A DNA stretch of 64,000 nucleotides from JABFSS01 sp964497975 (lineage in GTDB: Bacteria > Patescibacteriota > Gracilibacteria > Peribacterales > Peribacteraceae), in contig CAZCFO010000003.1 of NCBI GenBank assembly GCA_964497975.1, forward strand, positions 1 through 64,000. Direction: 5' to 3'. The translations under genes were made by a program, and so were the position numbers. The notes beneath the pieces are model-generated. The model saw only the letters and a list, made by a program, of their open reading frames with translations, made no database searches and was not told the origin of the DNA. Position 1 is the first letter of the stretch, and the number at the start of each line of letters is the position of its first letter. Below, piece after piece: positions 29,132 through 37,902 of the stretch.

Positions 29132-29163
29132 GGCCCGTAGGGCCGAGCCTCGAACCATGACAC
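29116..29163. repeat. Palindromic repeat between convergent GT genes
   Basis: Arms TGTCATGGTGAG and the complementary ACCATGACA surround an inner GGCCC stem. The same outer arms recur at 34062-34089. It lies at the convergent junction and overlaps the 3' end of the GT4 gene. Confidence 0.7.
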
Positions 29164-29174
29164 GCTCAGTATGC

Positions 29175-29888
29175 TCACCGCACATCCACGTACTTCTTCG
29201 TCACCGTCTTCCCGATCACCGCCTGCGAGAGAAAATTGGCAGCGTACACGGCGCCGGTGCGGAGAATTCCCCGTTCGCGCAGCCGCCGTCCCGACGTGAG
29301 AATCACGAATTCCTTCAGGAACTTCACCGGGCCGATGGCATGCAGCCGCCGGGCGATGTTGGCGTCCTCGCCGTAGAAGGGGATCTGCGTGTCGAAGCCC
29401 CCGATGCGCAGGAGGGCGTCGCGCTTCGCGACGAAATTTCCTCCCACCACCATGTACTTGGTCATGCGGTACGTCGACATCGCGAGCATGTTCCAATACA
29501 GCCCCACGGCGGATTTCTGCCATCCGGGGATATCGAAGTACTCGTACGGGCCGCTCAGGCAGACCATCACCGGATCCTTTTCGAACTCCCGGTTGACCGT
29601 CGGAAACCAGCCAGCGGGCACGCGCGTGTCGGCGTCGATGCTTGCGAACAGGTCGCCGCGCGCCTCCGTGAGGCCCCGCTGCCGCGCGCAGGTCAGCCCT
29701 TTCTTCGGCTCATGGACGACGCGCACCTTCGGGAACTGTTTCGCCACTTCCGCGGTTCCGTCGGTGCTCGCGTTGTCCACCACGATGATCTCCAGCAGGT
29801 TTTCCGGCGCATGCTCGATGCAGCTGCGGAGGCAGTCGCCGAGATATTTTTCCTCGTTGTACGCGGGGATGACGACGCTGATGGTCAT
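29175..29888 (-). CDS. Family 2 glycosyltransferase
   Basis: 237 aa. TISVVIPAYNEEKYLGDCL, IIVVDNASTDGT, ASIDADTRVP (DXD) and a C-terminal hydrophobic region with FLSQAVIGKT. The ATG at 29888 overlaps the stop of an upstream PAP2-like fragment (ATGA). A longer in-frame reading would pass through the tRNA-Leu gene and is not real. Confidence 0.9.
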   Translation of the reverse strand: MTISVVIPAYNEEKYLGDCLRSCIEHAPENLLEIIVVDNASTDGTAEVAKQFPKVRVVHEPKKGLTCARQRGLTEARGDLFASIDADTRVPAGWFPTVNREFEKDPVMVCLSGPYEYFDIPGWQKSAVGLYWNMLAMSTYRMTKYMVVGGNFVAKRDALLRIGGFDTQIPFYGEDANIARRLHAIGPVKFLKEFVILTSGRRLRERGILRTGAVYAANFLSQAVIGKTVTKKYVDVR

Positions 29889-30094
29889 GGGGCGGAGAGG
29901 GGGCGATGCGGGGATTCCGCAACCGCGGCTCCATTCTGCCACGTGGACGCCAGACGGTATATGGTCGGAACGATGAACGGCACGGCGAACACGTCGATGG
30001 AATAGTGCGTGTGGGCCAGCAGCACCCCCATCGCGATGCCTTCCCCGTACGCGCGGGTGCGCCAGACGCCGGTGGAGGGGAAAACGATATCCAT
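29885..30094 (-). pseudogene. Fragment of a PAP2/sphingomyelin-synthase-like phosphatase
   Basis: About 69 residues. FPSTGVWRTRAYGEGIAMG followed by LLAHTHYSIDVFAVPFIV resembles the end of PAP2-type lipid phosphotransferases (a His-x-His-Tyr-Ser-x-Asp-Val motif). The N-terminal membrane segments are missing, and the spacing between the two motifs is too short. It overlaps the GT2 start by 4 nt. It may be a degraded gene whose reading frame still couples to the GT2 gene. Confidence 0.4.
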
Positions 30095-30202
30095 AGGAAG
30101 AACGCTCAACGGCCCGCGTTACGGGCACATCAAGAAGACGGGAATCCTCATCGGACCTGACAGACAAAGGGGCTGACGTCCGTGTTTGCGTATCGTTGAT
30201 TC

Positions 30203-30287
30203 TGGTGCCCAGGAGAGGACTCGAACCTCCACGGCCTTGCGGCCACCAGCCCCTCAAGCTGGCGCGTCTGCCATTTCGCCACCTGGG
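30203..30287 (-). tRNA. tRNA-Leu (anticodon GAG)
   Basis: 85 nt including an encoded CCA. Acceptor GCCCAGG/CCTGGGC, a class II long variable arm (GGCCGCAAGGCC) and anticodon stem CCAGC/GCTGG around TTGAGGG. The anticodon GAG reads CUC/CUU leucine codons. Confidence 0.96.
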
Positions 30288-30486
30288 CAGGTGAACGACG
30301 CTCAAGTCTAGCAAGCGCTAGCGGAAGCGCAATATCGAGTTCCGAGGCCTTTTTGACCCGCAAAGGTCTTCCGGTGATTACGGGTTCCGAATTATCGCTT
30401 CACGGACAGCCGCCCATCGCATGCCGTGCGATTTTTTGCAGGCCGTTTGCGCAAAGAGTACCATCCGGAACCTCTATTTTTTCTCC

Positions 30487-31251
30487 ATGAGCCCGAAAAG
30501 CCCTGATTATCTCGCCGAAAAAGCGTCCGTACGTCTCTTTGACAGCATGGCGATCCGGCCTTCGGAATTCATCCCGCAGTTGGAAGAATGGGAGGAGTTG
30601 AATGCGGATACAAAAAGAATAGCCGCGGCCTCCCTGGGAATGCATTTCGCCGATGACCGGTTGACGGACGCGTCCGGGGCGCCGACCCGGCGGGCAGACA
30701 ATGAGGAGCTGGCACGTGTCGTGAAGGAAGAGCTCCATGAATGGCAGCAGACAGGTGTCCTGTCCGAGGATCGAAAAAGACTGTTCTATTCCATCTTCCG
30801 CTCTCTTGCTCCCAAGACAGAGCTTGCTCCGGACTGCGGAGCAGACGAGCTGCTCGAGAGTCTGCAACAACTCCTCAAAGGACGGGAATTGCCCCCGATC
30901 CACGTGATGCTGGAAAAAAGCGATCAGGAATACAGCGCGCTGATGCGGGTCCTGAGGGGCAGTGCGTTCGAGACCATCATCAGCGGCACGCTCAAAAAAA
31001 TCGGGAGGATACTCGGTCAAGACGCAGAATTCATGGAGCGGTGCCGCCGGGAAAGCCATTGCATTCAGGACGGCAGCTCTGCGACGGCGGTTCTTGATCT
31101 CTTCGCGGAGAAGCTGGTGACGTTCGCCTTACGGCGTTCGCCGCTTCTGCGGATGACCCGCTGCAGAAAAGGCGTTGAGGAACGGGTACATGTCCACCTG
31201 ACGCGGATGTTCAAAACGAGAATCGAAGAGACATTCGGCAAAAAAGCCTGA
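30487..31251 (+). CDS. Hypothetical soluble protein (254 aa)
   Basis: Mostly helical and charged, with no TM segment and no family recognised. The second half contains HVMLEKSDQEYSALMRVLRG and a Cys/His pair (RCRRESHC). The ATG at 30487 lies 6 nt after TATTTT. It ends exactly where the convergent mscL gene ends, with no intergenic base. Confidence 0.7.
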   Translation: MSPKSPDYLAEKASVRLFDSMAIRPSEFIPQLEEWEELNADTKRIAAASLGMHFADDRLTDASGAPTRRADNEELARVVKEELHEWQQTGVLSEDRKRLFYSIFRSLAPKTELAPDCGADELLESLQQLLKGRELPPIHVMLEKSDQEYSALMRVLRGSAFETIISGTLKKIGRILGQDAEFMERCRRESHCIQDGSSATAVLDLFAEKLVTFALRRSPLLRMTRCRKGVEERVHVHLTRMFKTRIEETFGKKA

Positions 31252-31632
31252 TCAGGCCTTCTTCAGCAGATCCCGGATCTCGGTAAGCAGACGGACCTCC
31301 TCGGGCGGCGGCGGAGGGGCCGGGGGCTTGGCCTCCTCCGGCTTCTTCTTTTTGAAGCGCTGCAGCTGCTGGATCATCAGGAAGATGCAGAACGCGACGA
31401 TCAGGAAATCCACGATCGTCTGGATGAACGCGCCGTAGGCGATTTTCGAGTCGCCGACCTGCAGGGCGAGCGTCGAAAAGTCGACCTTGCCCATCAGCAG
31501 TCCCACCGCGGGCATGATGATGTCGTTGACGAGCGACGTGACGATTTTGCCGAACGCGCCGCCGATGATCACGCCGACGGCGAGATCGATCACGTTGCCG
31601 CGCATCGCGAATTCCTTGAATTCCTTGAGCAT
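31252..31632 (-). CDS. mscL: Large-conductance mechanosensitive channel MscL
   Basis: 126 aa. MLKEFKEFAMRGNVIDLAVG and VIIGGAFGKIVTSLVNDIIM form the N-terminal helix and TM1 with the gating glycine pattern; TM2 is followed by a Lys/Glu/Pro-rich cytoplasmic end and the C-terminal helix LTEIRDLLKK. It releases solutes on hypo-osmotic shock. The ATG at 31632 matches the family start; an upstream TTG is not used. Confidence 0.96.
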   Translation of the reverse strand: MLKEFKEFAMRGNVIDLAVGVIIGGAFGKIVTSLVNDIIMPAVGLLMGKVDFSTLALQVGDSKIAYGAFIQTIVDFLIVAFCIFLMIQQLQRFKKKKPEEAKPPAPPPPPEEVRLLTEIRDLLKKA

Positions 31633-31742
31633 AGGGGAGGGGGAATGCAATAAGCATAATCGGGCGCGTCGAAATTTCCAGCAGGTTGCGGAGAATCGGG
31701 GCTCGGGTTCGGGCCCGGAGAGGAGCGTGGCATACTGACGAC

Positions 31743-33020
31743 ATGCAGAGCCCCCGCCTGCCGGCTGTTCTGGTGCGCCATCCCTGGATCACGGCGGCAG
31801 CGCTCGGTCTCGGGCTCACGCTGTTCCAGATTTTCCTCGCGCTGCTCGTGCAGGCGGATTTTTCGCCGCACGGGTACCGCGGGCTCTTCCGGTGGGACAG
31901 CCTCCATTACGGGCGGATCGTCGAGAAGGGATACTTCAACAATCTGCCGCCGCTCATCGGCGACACGGATCCCAGCCGCGCGAGTTACCAGCGCAACACC
32001 AACGTCGCGTTCTTCCCCGGATACATCATCGCGGGACGCGCCGTCCGCGCCGTCACCGGATTCTCCATCCCATTCTCTCTCCTTCTCGCGGCCGCCATCG
32101 CCGCGTGGGGGTTCTGGACGGAGCTCCTGCTCCTGCTGCGGCACTGGAACCTGTCCGTGTGGTCGCGCTTTGCGGTGACGGCGGCGGTCCTCGCGCATCC
32201 CACGGCCTTCTATCTGGTCGCGGCGTACTCGGAATCGCTCTTTCTGCTCGGGATCGTCGGATTTTTCTTTTGGGCGCAGCGGGGCGTTGCGTGCAACGCC
32301 CCTACAAAATTCGTGCCATCGGGACTCCTGTGCGCGGCCGCGGCGATCGGGCACGGCATCGTCATGACGGCGACGCGCATCTTTGGGCTGCCGCTCTGCC
32401 TGTACCCGGTCATCGTTGCGGCTCTGCGACGCGGAAAAACCCCCGATCTCGTCCGTGCGGGAGTCATCGCGACCGGCGCAAGCCTGGGCGCGCTGCTCTT
32501 CTTCCTCTATTCCTCCGTCGCGCTCGGCAAGTGGAACCTGTACATGCTGACGCAGGTGAAGCAGTGGGGCCTCGTTCCCGATTACCTGTTCTTCCTGCAC
32601 GCGCCGCTCAATCTCTGGCTGCCCGTCCCGCCGCCCGCGCTCTTCGTGAACAACGCCATCGGGCCGGTGGCGACATCGCTCACGCTCTGGCTGCTGCTCG
32701 CTGCATCGGCGGCGGAATTTTTCTCGGGCAAGCACACCGGCACCCGTCCCCAGCGCATCGCGCTCCTCGCCTGCGCGTTCATGAGTCTCTACGTCAGCCT
32801 GATTGCGCTGGCGAACGCCGGGATGCGCAGCATGGTCCGGTACGCGTTCATTCCCTACGTCTTCATCGTTCTGCAGCTGGCGCTGCTCGCCCGCGAACAT
32901 GCGTGGACGCGCGGACGCCGCGTCATCGCGACCGGCGTGATCGGCGCGGCGCTCGTCCTCCTCTTCGTCACGCAGGTGATTCTCCTGGACATCTTCACCT
33001 CCGGCGGGTGGGTGGCATAA
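31743..33020 (+). CDS. PIG-V-like mannosyltransferase
   Basis: 425 aa with about nine TM segments. The first extracytoplasmic loop, LFRWDSLHYGRIVEKGYFN, matches the RWDSxHY-x-I-A-GY motif of GPI mannosyltransferase 2 (PIG-V, GT76) and bacterial relatives. A palindromic repeat (32281-32304) lies in frame in a loop and codes about eight residues around VACNAPTK. CATACT lies 6 nt before the ATG. Donor probably a polyprenyl-phosphate mannose (inference). Confidence 0.8.
   Translation: MQSPRLPAVLVRHPWITAAALGLGLTLFQIFLALLVQADFSPHGYRGLFRWDSLHYGRIVEKGYFNNLPPLIGDTDPSRASYQRNTNVAFFPGYIIAGRAVRAVTGFSIPFSLLLAAAIAAWGFWTELLLLLRHWNLSVWSRFAVTAAVLAHPTAFYLVAAYSESLFLLGIVGFFFWAQRGVACNAPTKFVPSGLLCAAAAIGHGIVMTATRIFGLPLCLYPVIVAALRRGKTPDLVRAGVIATGASLGALLFFLYSSVALGKWNLYMLTQVKQWGLVPDYLFFLHAPLNLWLPVPPPALFVNNAIGPVATSLTLWLLLAASAAEFFSGKHTGTRPQRIALLACAFMSLYVSLIALANAGMRSMVRYAFIPYVFIVLQLALLAREHAWTRGRRVIATGVIGAALVLLFVTQVILLDIFTSGGWVA
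32281..32304. repeat. GGGCG-family palindrome inside the PIG-V-like gene
   Basis: Stem GGGGCGTTGC/GTGCAACGCCCC followed by TAC. A related copy at 33028-33052 has the same ends and the same following TAC, but the two middle bases of each arm differ in a compensating way (TT/AA versus CA/TG). Confidence 0.7.
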
Positions 33021-33027
33021 CGTACAG

Positions 33028-33052
33028 CGGGCGCAGCGTGCTGCGCCCCTAC
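33028..33052. repeat. GGGCG-family palindrome downstream of the PIG-V-like gene
   Basis: Stem GGGCGCAGC/GTGCTGCGCCC followed by CTAC, 8 nt after the PIG-V-like stop codon. It is a relative of the copy at 32281-32304. Confidence 0.7.
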
Positions 33053-33126
33053 CGGACATGCGCGCGAATGTCTGGACCCGAAAATCAAATCCCGTCATGA
33101 TGAACGGTGATTTCCCCCGATCACTC

Positions 33127-34059
33127 ATGACCACGTTCCCCGATCTCCTCAAAAAGTCCGCCGCCGACTGCAACCGCGCGGGCAAGCCGCTCGGCATGGC
33201 CGTGTTGCTCGCCGGATGCGTGACCATCGCGATCACGCTGGTGCTCTGGGGCACGGCCCTGCGCAGCGGCATCCGGGAACTCTCGACGATCATCGGCCCC
33301 GATGCCGCATCCCGCATCCAGGAACAGGTGATGTATTCCGGCTCGCGCTCCGAGATGCAGACGCTGATGTCGGAGGTGAGCAAAGAGCTCGATGCAAAAT
33401 TCAAAGATATGACGCCGGAGCGCAAGGCGGAGATGATCGGACTCTCCTTCGGCCGATTCATGACCGACGTGGCTCCGCTGTTCATCGGCTTCATCGTGTT
33501 TTCCGCCATCCTCGGCGTGTGGATGCGCGGCTTTTTCCTTCTTCTCGCCATCCGCAAGACCGGTGACTTCAAAGCGCTCGCGGGCGAGGCGCTCACATGG
33601 ATGCTGCCCCTGCTGGGCCTGGGCCTGCTCCTCGGCGCGGCCTTCGGGGCCATCGCGCTTGTTCCGTTCGTGCTCGGTGGTCTGCTGGACAATTCGTACG
33701 TCATGGGCATCGGCGGATTTCTGGGAGTCGGTTTCGTCCTCTATCTCGTTCCGCGCGTGGCCTTCGCGCCGGTATTCCTGATCCAGGACAAAACCGGCAT
33801 CCGCGGCGGCATCCGCAAGAGCCTCCTCCTCTCCGAAGGAAAGTGGTTCAAGATCGTCGGCAACCTGCTCGGTGCGGGCGCGATGGTCTGGATCGCGGTG
33901 TTCGTCTGCCAGTTCTTCATCAACGTGCTCAGCAGCATCGCCGGTCCGGTTCCCGCGTTCGGGCTCATCATCGGGCAGGTGATGGTCTTCATCACGCTCA
34001 TCGGAAAGGCCTACTCGACGGTGTTCCTCGTGCGGTTGAAGGAGGGATTGAAGGCGTGA
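33127..34059 (+). CDS. Integral membrane protein, unknown
   Basis: 310 aa with about six TM segments (first at 25-47) and an extracytoplasmic loop of about 70 residues with Met/Glu-rich helices (LDAKFKDMTPERKAEMIG). The C-terminal half resembles the layout of DUF975 or GDPD membrane regions, with GIRKSLLLSEGKWFKIVGNL. Family not firmly recognised. The start is uncertain: in-frame ATGs at 33058 and 33097-33100 also exist. Confidence 0.7.
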   Translation: MTTFPDLLKKSAADCNRAGKPLGMAVLLAGCVTIAITLVLWGTALRSGIRELSTIIGPDAASRIQEQVMYSGSRSEMQTLMSEVSKELDAKFKDMTPERKAEMIGLSFGRFMTDVAPLFIGFIVFSAILGVWMRGFFLLLAIRKTGDFKALAGEALTWMLPLLGLGLLLGAAFGAIALVPFVLGGLLDNSYVMGIGGFLGVGFVLYLVPRVAFAPVFLIQDKTGIRGGIRKSLLLSEGKWFKIVGNLLGAGAMVWIAVFVCQFFINVLSSIAGPVPAFGLIIGQVMVFITLIGKAYSTVFLVRLKEGLKA

Positions 34060-34061
34060 TG

Positions 34062-34122
34062 TCATGGTGAGCCTGTCGAACCATGACATCTGAGTGTCAT
34101 CCTTCGTCAGGCTCAGGATGAC
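34062..34122. repeat. Two palindromic repeats at the convergent end of ligA
   Basis: First hairpin 34062-34089 (arms GATGTCATGGT/ACCATGACATC). Second hairpin 34096-34122 (arms GTCATCCT/AGGATGAC with CTGA in the loop side). The second supplies the last codons and stop of ligA. It is a close copy of the element at 35868-35894 inside ligA. Confidence 0.75.
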
Positions 34123-36296
34123 AACATCTTCTTGAATTCCCCCTCATCAATCACCGTCACGTTCAACTTCTTCGCATCCTCCAGCTTGCCCCCCGCCTCG
34201 TCGCCCGCGAGCACGTAGTCGGTCTTCTTGCTCACCGCGCCGCTCACGTTTCCGCCGCGGTCCTTGATCATCTGCCGCGCCTGCTCCCGGCTGAGGGTCG
34301 GCAGCGTTCCTGTGAGCACGAACGTTTTGCCGTCGAAGATCTGCGTCATGCCCGAACCTTCGCTCTGCAGGCAGACGACGCCCGCCTCATCCAGTTTCCG
34401 CACGAGTTCATCCGTTGCCTCATCCTCAACCCATTCCATCAGCGATTCTGCAACCACGCTTCCGATCCCATGCAGCGCGGCAATCGCCTCGGGTCCCAGC
34501 TTTTTCAGCGTCGACCGGACGTCCGAGGGCTTCACCGCCGTCAGCGTGATCTCGCGCTCTTCGGGCCCGAACAGCGATTCCTGGGTGGTCATCTGCCTCT
34601 CCTTCACGGTCAGCTTGCGGCTCGGCCATGCGATCCTCCGCGCCAGCAGCTCCGCGGTCTCGCGGCCCACGTGCCGGATGCCCAGCGCGAACAGGAACCG
34701 CTCGAGCGGCACGCGCTTGGCCTTCTCGATCGACTGCAGTGCATTCTCCGTCTTCCTCTCCTTGAAGAGCGGCAGCTGCATCAGGTCTTCGGCGCCCAGC
34801 GTGAAGATATCCGCGGGATCATCAATAAACCCGCCACTGATCATCGCCTCGATGCTTTCCTTGCCGAGGCCCTCGATGTTGAACGCATAGCGCGACACGA
34901 AATGCTCGATGCGCTCCTGCTGCACCGCGCCGCAGCGGGGATTGGGACAGCGATGGGCGACTTCGCCTTCGGCCCGCACGAGCGCCGTTCCGCAGCTGGG
35001 GCAGTGCTTGGGATACCGGAACGGCTTCGCGTCCTTCGGCCGCAGGTTTACCAGCACTTCCATCACTTCGGGAATGATGTCGCCCGCCTTGCGCACGATC
35101 ACGGTGTCGCCCAGCCGCACGTCCAGCCGCGCGATTTCGTCCTCGTTGTGCAGCGTCGCGCGCGTCACCGTCGTCCCCGCCAGTTGCGTGGGGCTCAGGT
35201 GCGCCACCGGCGTGATGGCCCCCGTCCGCCCCACCTGCAGCACGATATCCAGCACCTGCGCCGTCTTCTGCTCTGCGGGGAATTTGTAGGCGCGGGCCCA
35301 GCGCGGCGCCTTCGCGGTCGATCCCAGATCCCGCTGCGTGCGGCGGTCATTCGTTTTCAGCACCACGCCGTCGATATCGAAGGCAAGCGCGTCGCGGTTC
35401 TTCTGCGCTTTCTCATAAAACGCCCGCACTTCCTTCAAAGATTTCGCGAGCACGAGTCCCGGATGGACGGGAATGCCGATCCGCGTCAGGAATTCCATCA
35501 GGCCCTTCTGCGTCGTGATGCCGAAGGCGTCGGCGGCCGCGGTATTGAGCGCATAGCAGAGCATCCGCAGGTCCCTCGAGGCCGCGATTTTGGGATCCAG
35601 CTGCCGTACTGAGCCCGCCGCGGCGTTGCGGGGATTCGCGAATTTTTCGTCGTCCTCCAGCTTCGCGTTCGTTTTCTTGAGCGCGTCTTTGGTCATGTAC
35701 ACCTCGCCGGAGATTTCTAGGAAGCGGGGGGCATCGCCCGCGGGACCCTCGGAGACCGAAAACATCAGCGGAATGCTCTCGATCGTCCGCACGGTGTGTG
35801 TCACATCCTCGCCCTCGATGCCGTTGCCGCGCGTCACCGCCCGCACGTACCGGTACGTGACCGCGTTGTCATCCTTCGACGGGCTCAGGATGACACGTTC
35901 ATAGATGAGCGAAATATTCAGCCCGTCGATCTTCAGCTCGCAGAGGATCTCGAACTCGCGCCTGTCGTCCCCCAAAAAACGCCGCATCTGGTCGATCCAG
36001 TCCTCGAGCTCGCTGTCCTCGAAAATATCGGTGAGCGATTCCTTCGGCGTCAGATGCCGGACCTTCGGCAGGCGGCCGTCGAGCGGGGAGCCCACGCGTT
36101 GGGTGGGGGAGTCGGGCGTGATCAGATCGGGGAACTCGGTTTCGAGCGCGATGAGCTCCTGCTTGAGCGCGTCGCGGATCTCCTCGGGCACGTCGGTGCG
36201 GTTTTCGATGAAGTACGCCGTGTTCAGGCGGAGAATTTCGCTTCGCAGCTTCGTAACCCTCTCCGCCGCCCGTTGCCGATTGAGTGCCGCGCCCAT
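34113..36296 (-). CDS. ligA: NAD-dependent DNA ligase
   Basis: 727 aa: adenylation domain with CELKIDGLNISLIYE (KxDG nucleophile Lys), OB fold, Zn finger (CPSCGTALV ... RCPNPRCG), HhH repeats and a BRCT domain (FVLTGTLPTLSREQARQMI). Just after the KxDG motif, about 14 extra residues (VILSPSKDDN and neighbours) are encoded by a palindromic repeat. The ATG at 36296 lies 7 nt after TATTGT. Confidence 0.97.
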   Translation of the reverse strand: MGAALNRQRAAERVTKLRSEILRLNTAYFIENRTDVPEEIRDALKQELIALETEFPDLITPDSPTQRVGSPLDGRLPKVRHLTPKESLTDIFEDSELEDWIDQMRRFLGDDRREFEILCELKIDGLNISLIYERVILSPSKDDNAVTYRYVRAVTRGNGIEGEDVTHTVRTIESIPLMFSVSEGPAGDAPRFLEISGEVYMTKDALKKTNAKLEDDEKFANPRNAAAGSVRQLDPKIAASRDLRMLCYALNTAAADAFGITTQKGLMEFLTRIGIPVHPGLVLAKSLKEVRAFYEKAQKNRDALAFDIDGVVLKTNDRRTQRDLGSTAKAPRWARAYKFPAEQKTAQVLDIVLQVGRTGAITPVAHLSPTQLAGTTVTRATLHNEDEIARLDVRLGDTVIVRKAGDIIPEVMEVLVNLRPKDAKPFRYPKHCPSCGTALVRAEGEVAHRCPNPRCGAVQQERIEHFVSRYAFNIEGLGKESIEAMISGGFIDDPADIFTLGAEDLMQLPLFKERKTENALQSIEKAKRVPLERFLFALGIRHVGRETAELLARRIAWPSRKLTVKERQMTTQESLFGPEEREITLTAVKPSDVRSTLKKLGPEAIAALHGIGSVVAESLMEWVEDEATDELVRKLDEAGVVCLQSEGSGMTQIFDGKTFVLTGTLPTLSREQARQMIKDRGGNVSGAVSKKTDYVLAGDEAGGKLEDAKKLNVTVIDEGEFKKMLSS
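35868..35894. repeat. Palindromic repeat inserted in the ligA coding sequence
   Basis: A 27-nt element with arms GTCATCCT/AGGATGAC, differing at about three positions from the intergenic copy 34096-34122. Read in ligA it codes VILSPSKDD at residues about 134-143. Confidence 0.8.
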
Positions 36297-36315
36297 TGCG
36301 CTCACAATACAGCAA

Positions 36316-36813
36316 ATGCTTCGCCGTTTCCTCCAGCAACTGGTCGTCATCGTGTACTGCCTGATGACGGTCAGTGCGCTCTTCTTCACCATGACGAAGA
36401 CCGCGTTTCCGCTCCCGCATCCAGTCATCCGCTGGAATTACGGCATGATGGCGCCGTACCAGGGCGATACCACCTGGAACGCCGACTTCATCTACGAGGG
36501 CCGGCGCGCCGACGGCACGTGGGAGGTCATCAACACCGATCCCTACCTGCCGCACGGCTTCGGCGAAAAGAATGTCCGCAAGTTCATGCGCGTCTTCGCC
36601 TATCTCGGCGGCCTGGGGCATCGTGTGAAGTTCGGGGAGTACGCACTCCTCCTTATGGACCGTGAGCGGGCCCGCGGCCGCGACTACCGCGCGATCCGCG
36701 TGTGGTTCGACCAGTGGGACCGGTCGCCCGCGGGCTACGAATACCTTCACACGCCGCTCTTCACCACCCGTGAACTTGTCACCCAAGTGCAGGCTCCCGA
36801 TGAACAACCATGA
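36316..36813 (+). CDS. Membrane-anchored protein preceding the HTTM gene
   Basis: 165 aa. One N-terminal TM segment (LVVIVYCLMTVSALFFTMT), then a soluble extracytoplasmic domain rich in Tyr, Asp and Arg (for example DFIYEGRRADGTWEVI). No family recognised. Its stop overlaps the HTTM gene start (ATGA), so the two are coupled and probably work together, as paired HTTM companions do in other bacteria. Divergent from ligA. Confidence 0.78.
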   Translation: MLRRFLQQLVVIVYCLMTVSALFFTMTKTAFPLPHPVIRWNYGMMAPYQGDTTWNADFIYEGRRADGTWEVINTDPYLPHGFGEKNVRKFMRVFAYLGGLGHRVKFGEYALLLMDRERARGRDYRAIRVWFDQWDRSPAGYEYLHTPLFTTRELVTQVQAPDEQP

Positions 36814-37754
36814 TGAAAACACTGTTCCATGACCGGCGATTCTTCCCGCCCGCGCCCCGCGGCGCGACTCCCTGGCAGACCTTCGCGGGCGCATGGAATC
36901 ACTTCTGGTTCCGGCAGGGTCCGCCGCATCTCCTTGCGGTCTTCCGCATCGTCTTCGGCGTGTGGCTCCTCTTCTATTTCGGCCTCCAGCTGCCGAGTAT
37001 TGTCATGCTCTACTCGCGTGAGGGCATCCATCTCCCGCTCTTCACACCCTCCACCGCCCTCACGCTCGTCTTCACGCCTCCTCCCCCGTGGGTGGCGTGG
37101 ACGATCTTCCTCACCTTCTATGCCGCCATCGCGCTGTTCACCGTCGGGGCGCTCACGCGCGTGATGGGCTGGGTCGTCGTGATCCTCTACGCGTACTATT
37201 GGATCCTCTCACTCTGGCAGTTCGGCACCTCGTTCGACCGGCTCTTCCTCTTCATCATGCTCATTCTCGCGCCGAGCGGATGCAACAAGACGTTCTCGGT
37301 CGACATGCGCGTCAAACACGGCTCGTGGCTCGCGTGGGAGCCCATCAGCATCGTGGCGCAGCGCATCCTCGCCGTGCAGGTGATGATGACGTATCTGGGG
37401 GTCGGTTGGCAGAAGCTGTATCTGCCCGCGTGGCAGACGGGCAAAGTCCTCTCCGTCGGGTTTATGGGCCGGTGGGCGACGCCGCCGGCGTGGTGGATCG
37501 CGCGGCTCAATCTTCCTCTTCCGTTCTACGACGTGATGACGTGGGCGATCAAAGTGTTTGAGTGCACGATTCCGTTCGGGCTCTGGAGCAGGAAGTTCCG
37601 CTGGTGGTTCTTCGCCGGGGGAGCGGCGTTCCACATCGGGATCTCCATACTGCTGAATATTTGGTGGTTTCTCCCCTTAATTCCTGCGTACATCCTGTTT
37701 TTTGAGCCGGAGGAGGTGCAAATGGCGCTCAAGCGCTGGATGAAGTTCGCGTAA
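36810..37754 (+). CDS. HTTM domain (vitamin-K gamma-carboxylase-like) membrane protein
   Basis: 314 aa with eight or so TM segments. FRIVFGVWLLFYFGLQLP, the loop CNKTFSVDMRVKH and QVMMTYLGVGWQKLY resemble the HTTM part of vitamin-K-dependent gamma-glutamyl carboxylase. Bacterial HTTM proteins have no settled function. Second gene of a coupled pair. Confidence 0.82.
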   Translation: MMKTLFHDRRFFPPAPRGATPWQTFAGAWNHFWFRQGPPHLLAVFRIVFGVWLLFYFGLQLPSIVMLYSREGIHLPLFTPSTALTLVFTPPPPWVAWTIFLTFYAAIALFTVGALTRVMGWVVVILYAYYWILSLWQFGTSFDRLFLFIMLILAPSGCNKTFSVDMRVKHGSWLAWEPISIVAQRILAVQVMMTYLGVGWQKLYLPAWQTGKVLSVGFMGRWATPPAWWIARLNLPLPFYDVMTWAIKVFECTIPFGLWSRKFRWWFFAGGAAFHIGISILLNIWWFLPLIPAYILFFEPEEVQMALKRWMKFA

Positions 37755-37761
37755 TCCGCAC

Positions 37762-37783
37762 CGTTCCACGGGCTCATGGAACG
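37762..37783. terminator. GTTCCA-family palindrome followed by T-run
   Basis: Arms CGTTCCAC and CATGGAACG with a T-rich tail (TTTATTTTT). It is nearly identical to the palindrome at 7531-7552. It lies just downstream of the HTTM gene and can act as its terminator. Confidence 0.7.
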
Positions 37784-37902
37784 TTTATTTTTGGCCTTAA
37801 ATAGCCAAAATTCATAGATCACGGTGATCACCCTCCTTCACTCGTTCTTGTGTTTGCAGTTGCCGCTTCCCCTCAATTTGACTCCTCTACCTTAATGTAG
37901 TC

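Noticed and set aside
29175..30314. 379-codon reading of the GT2 gene
   Set aside because: It would run through the tRNA-Leu gene and the PAP2-like fragment; the conserved GT2 N-terminus begins at 29888.
31590..33710. Minus-strand 706-codon ORF
   Set aside because: Runs antisense through two membrane-protein genes; Arg/Glu-rich shadow.
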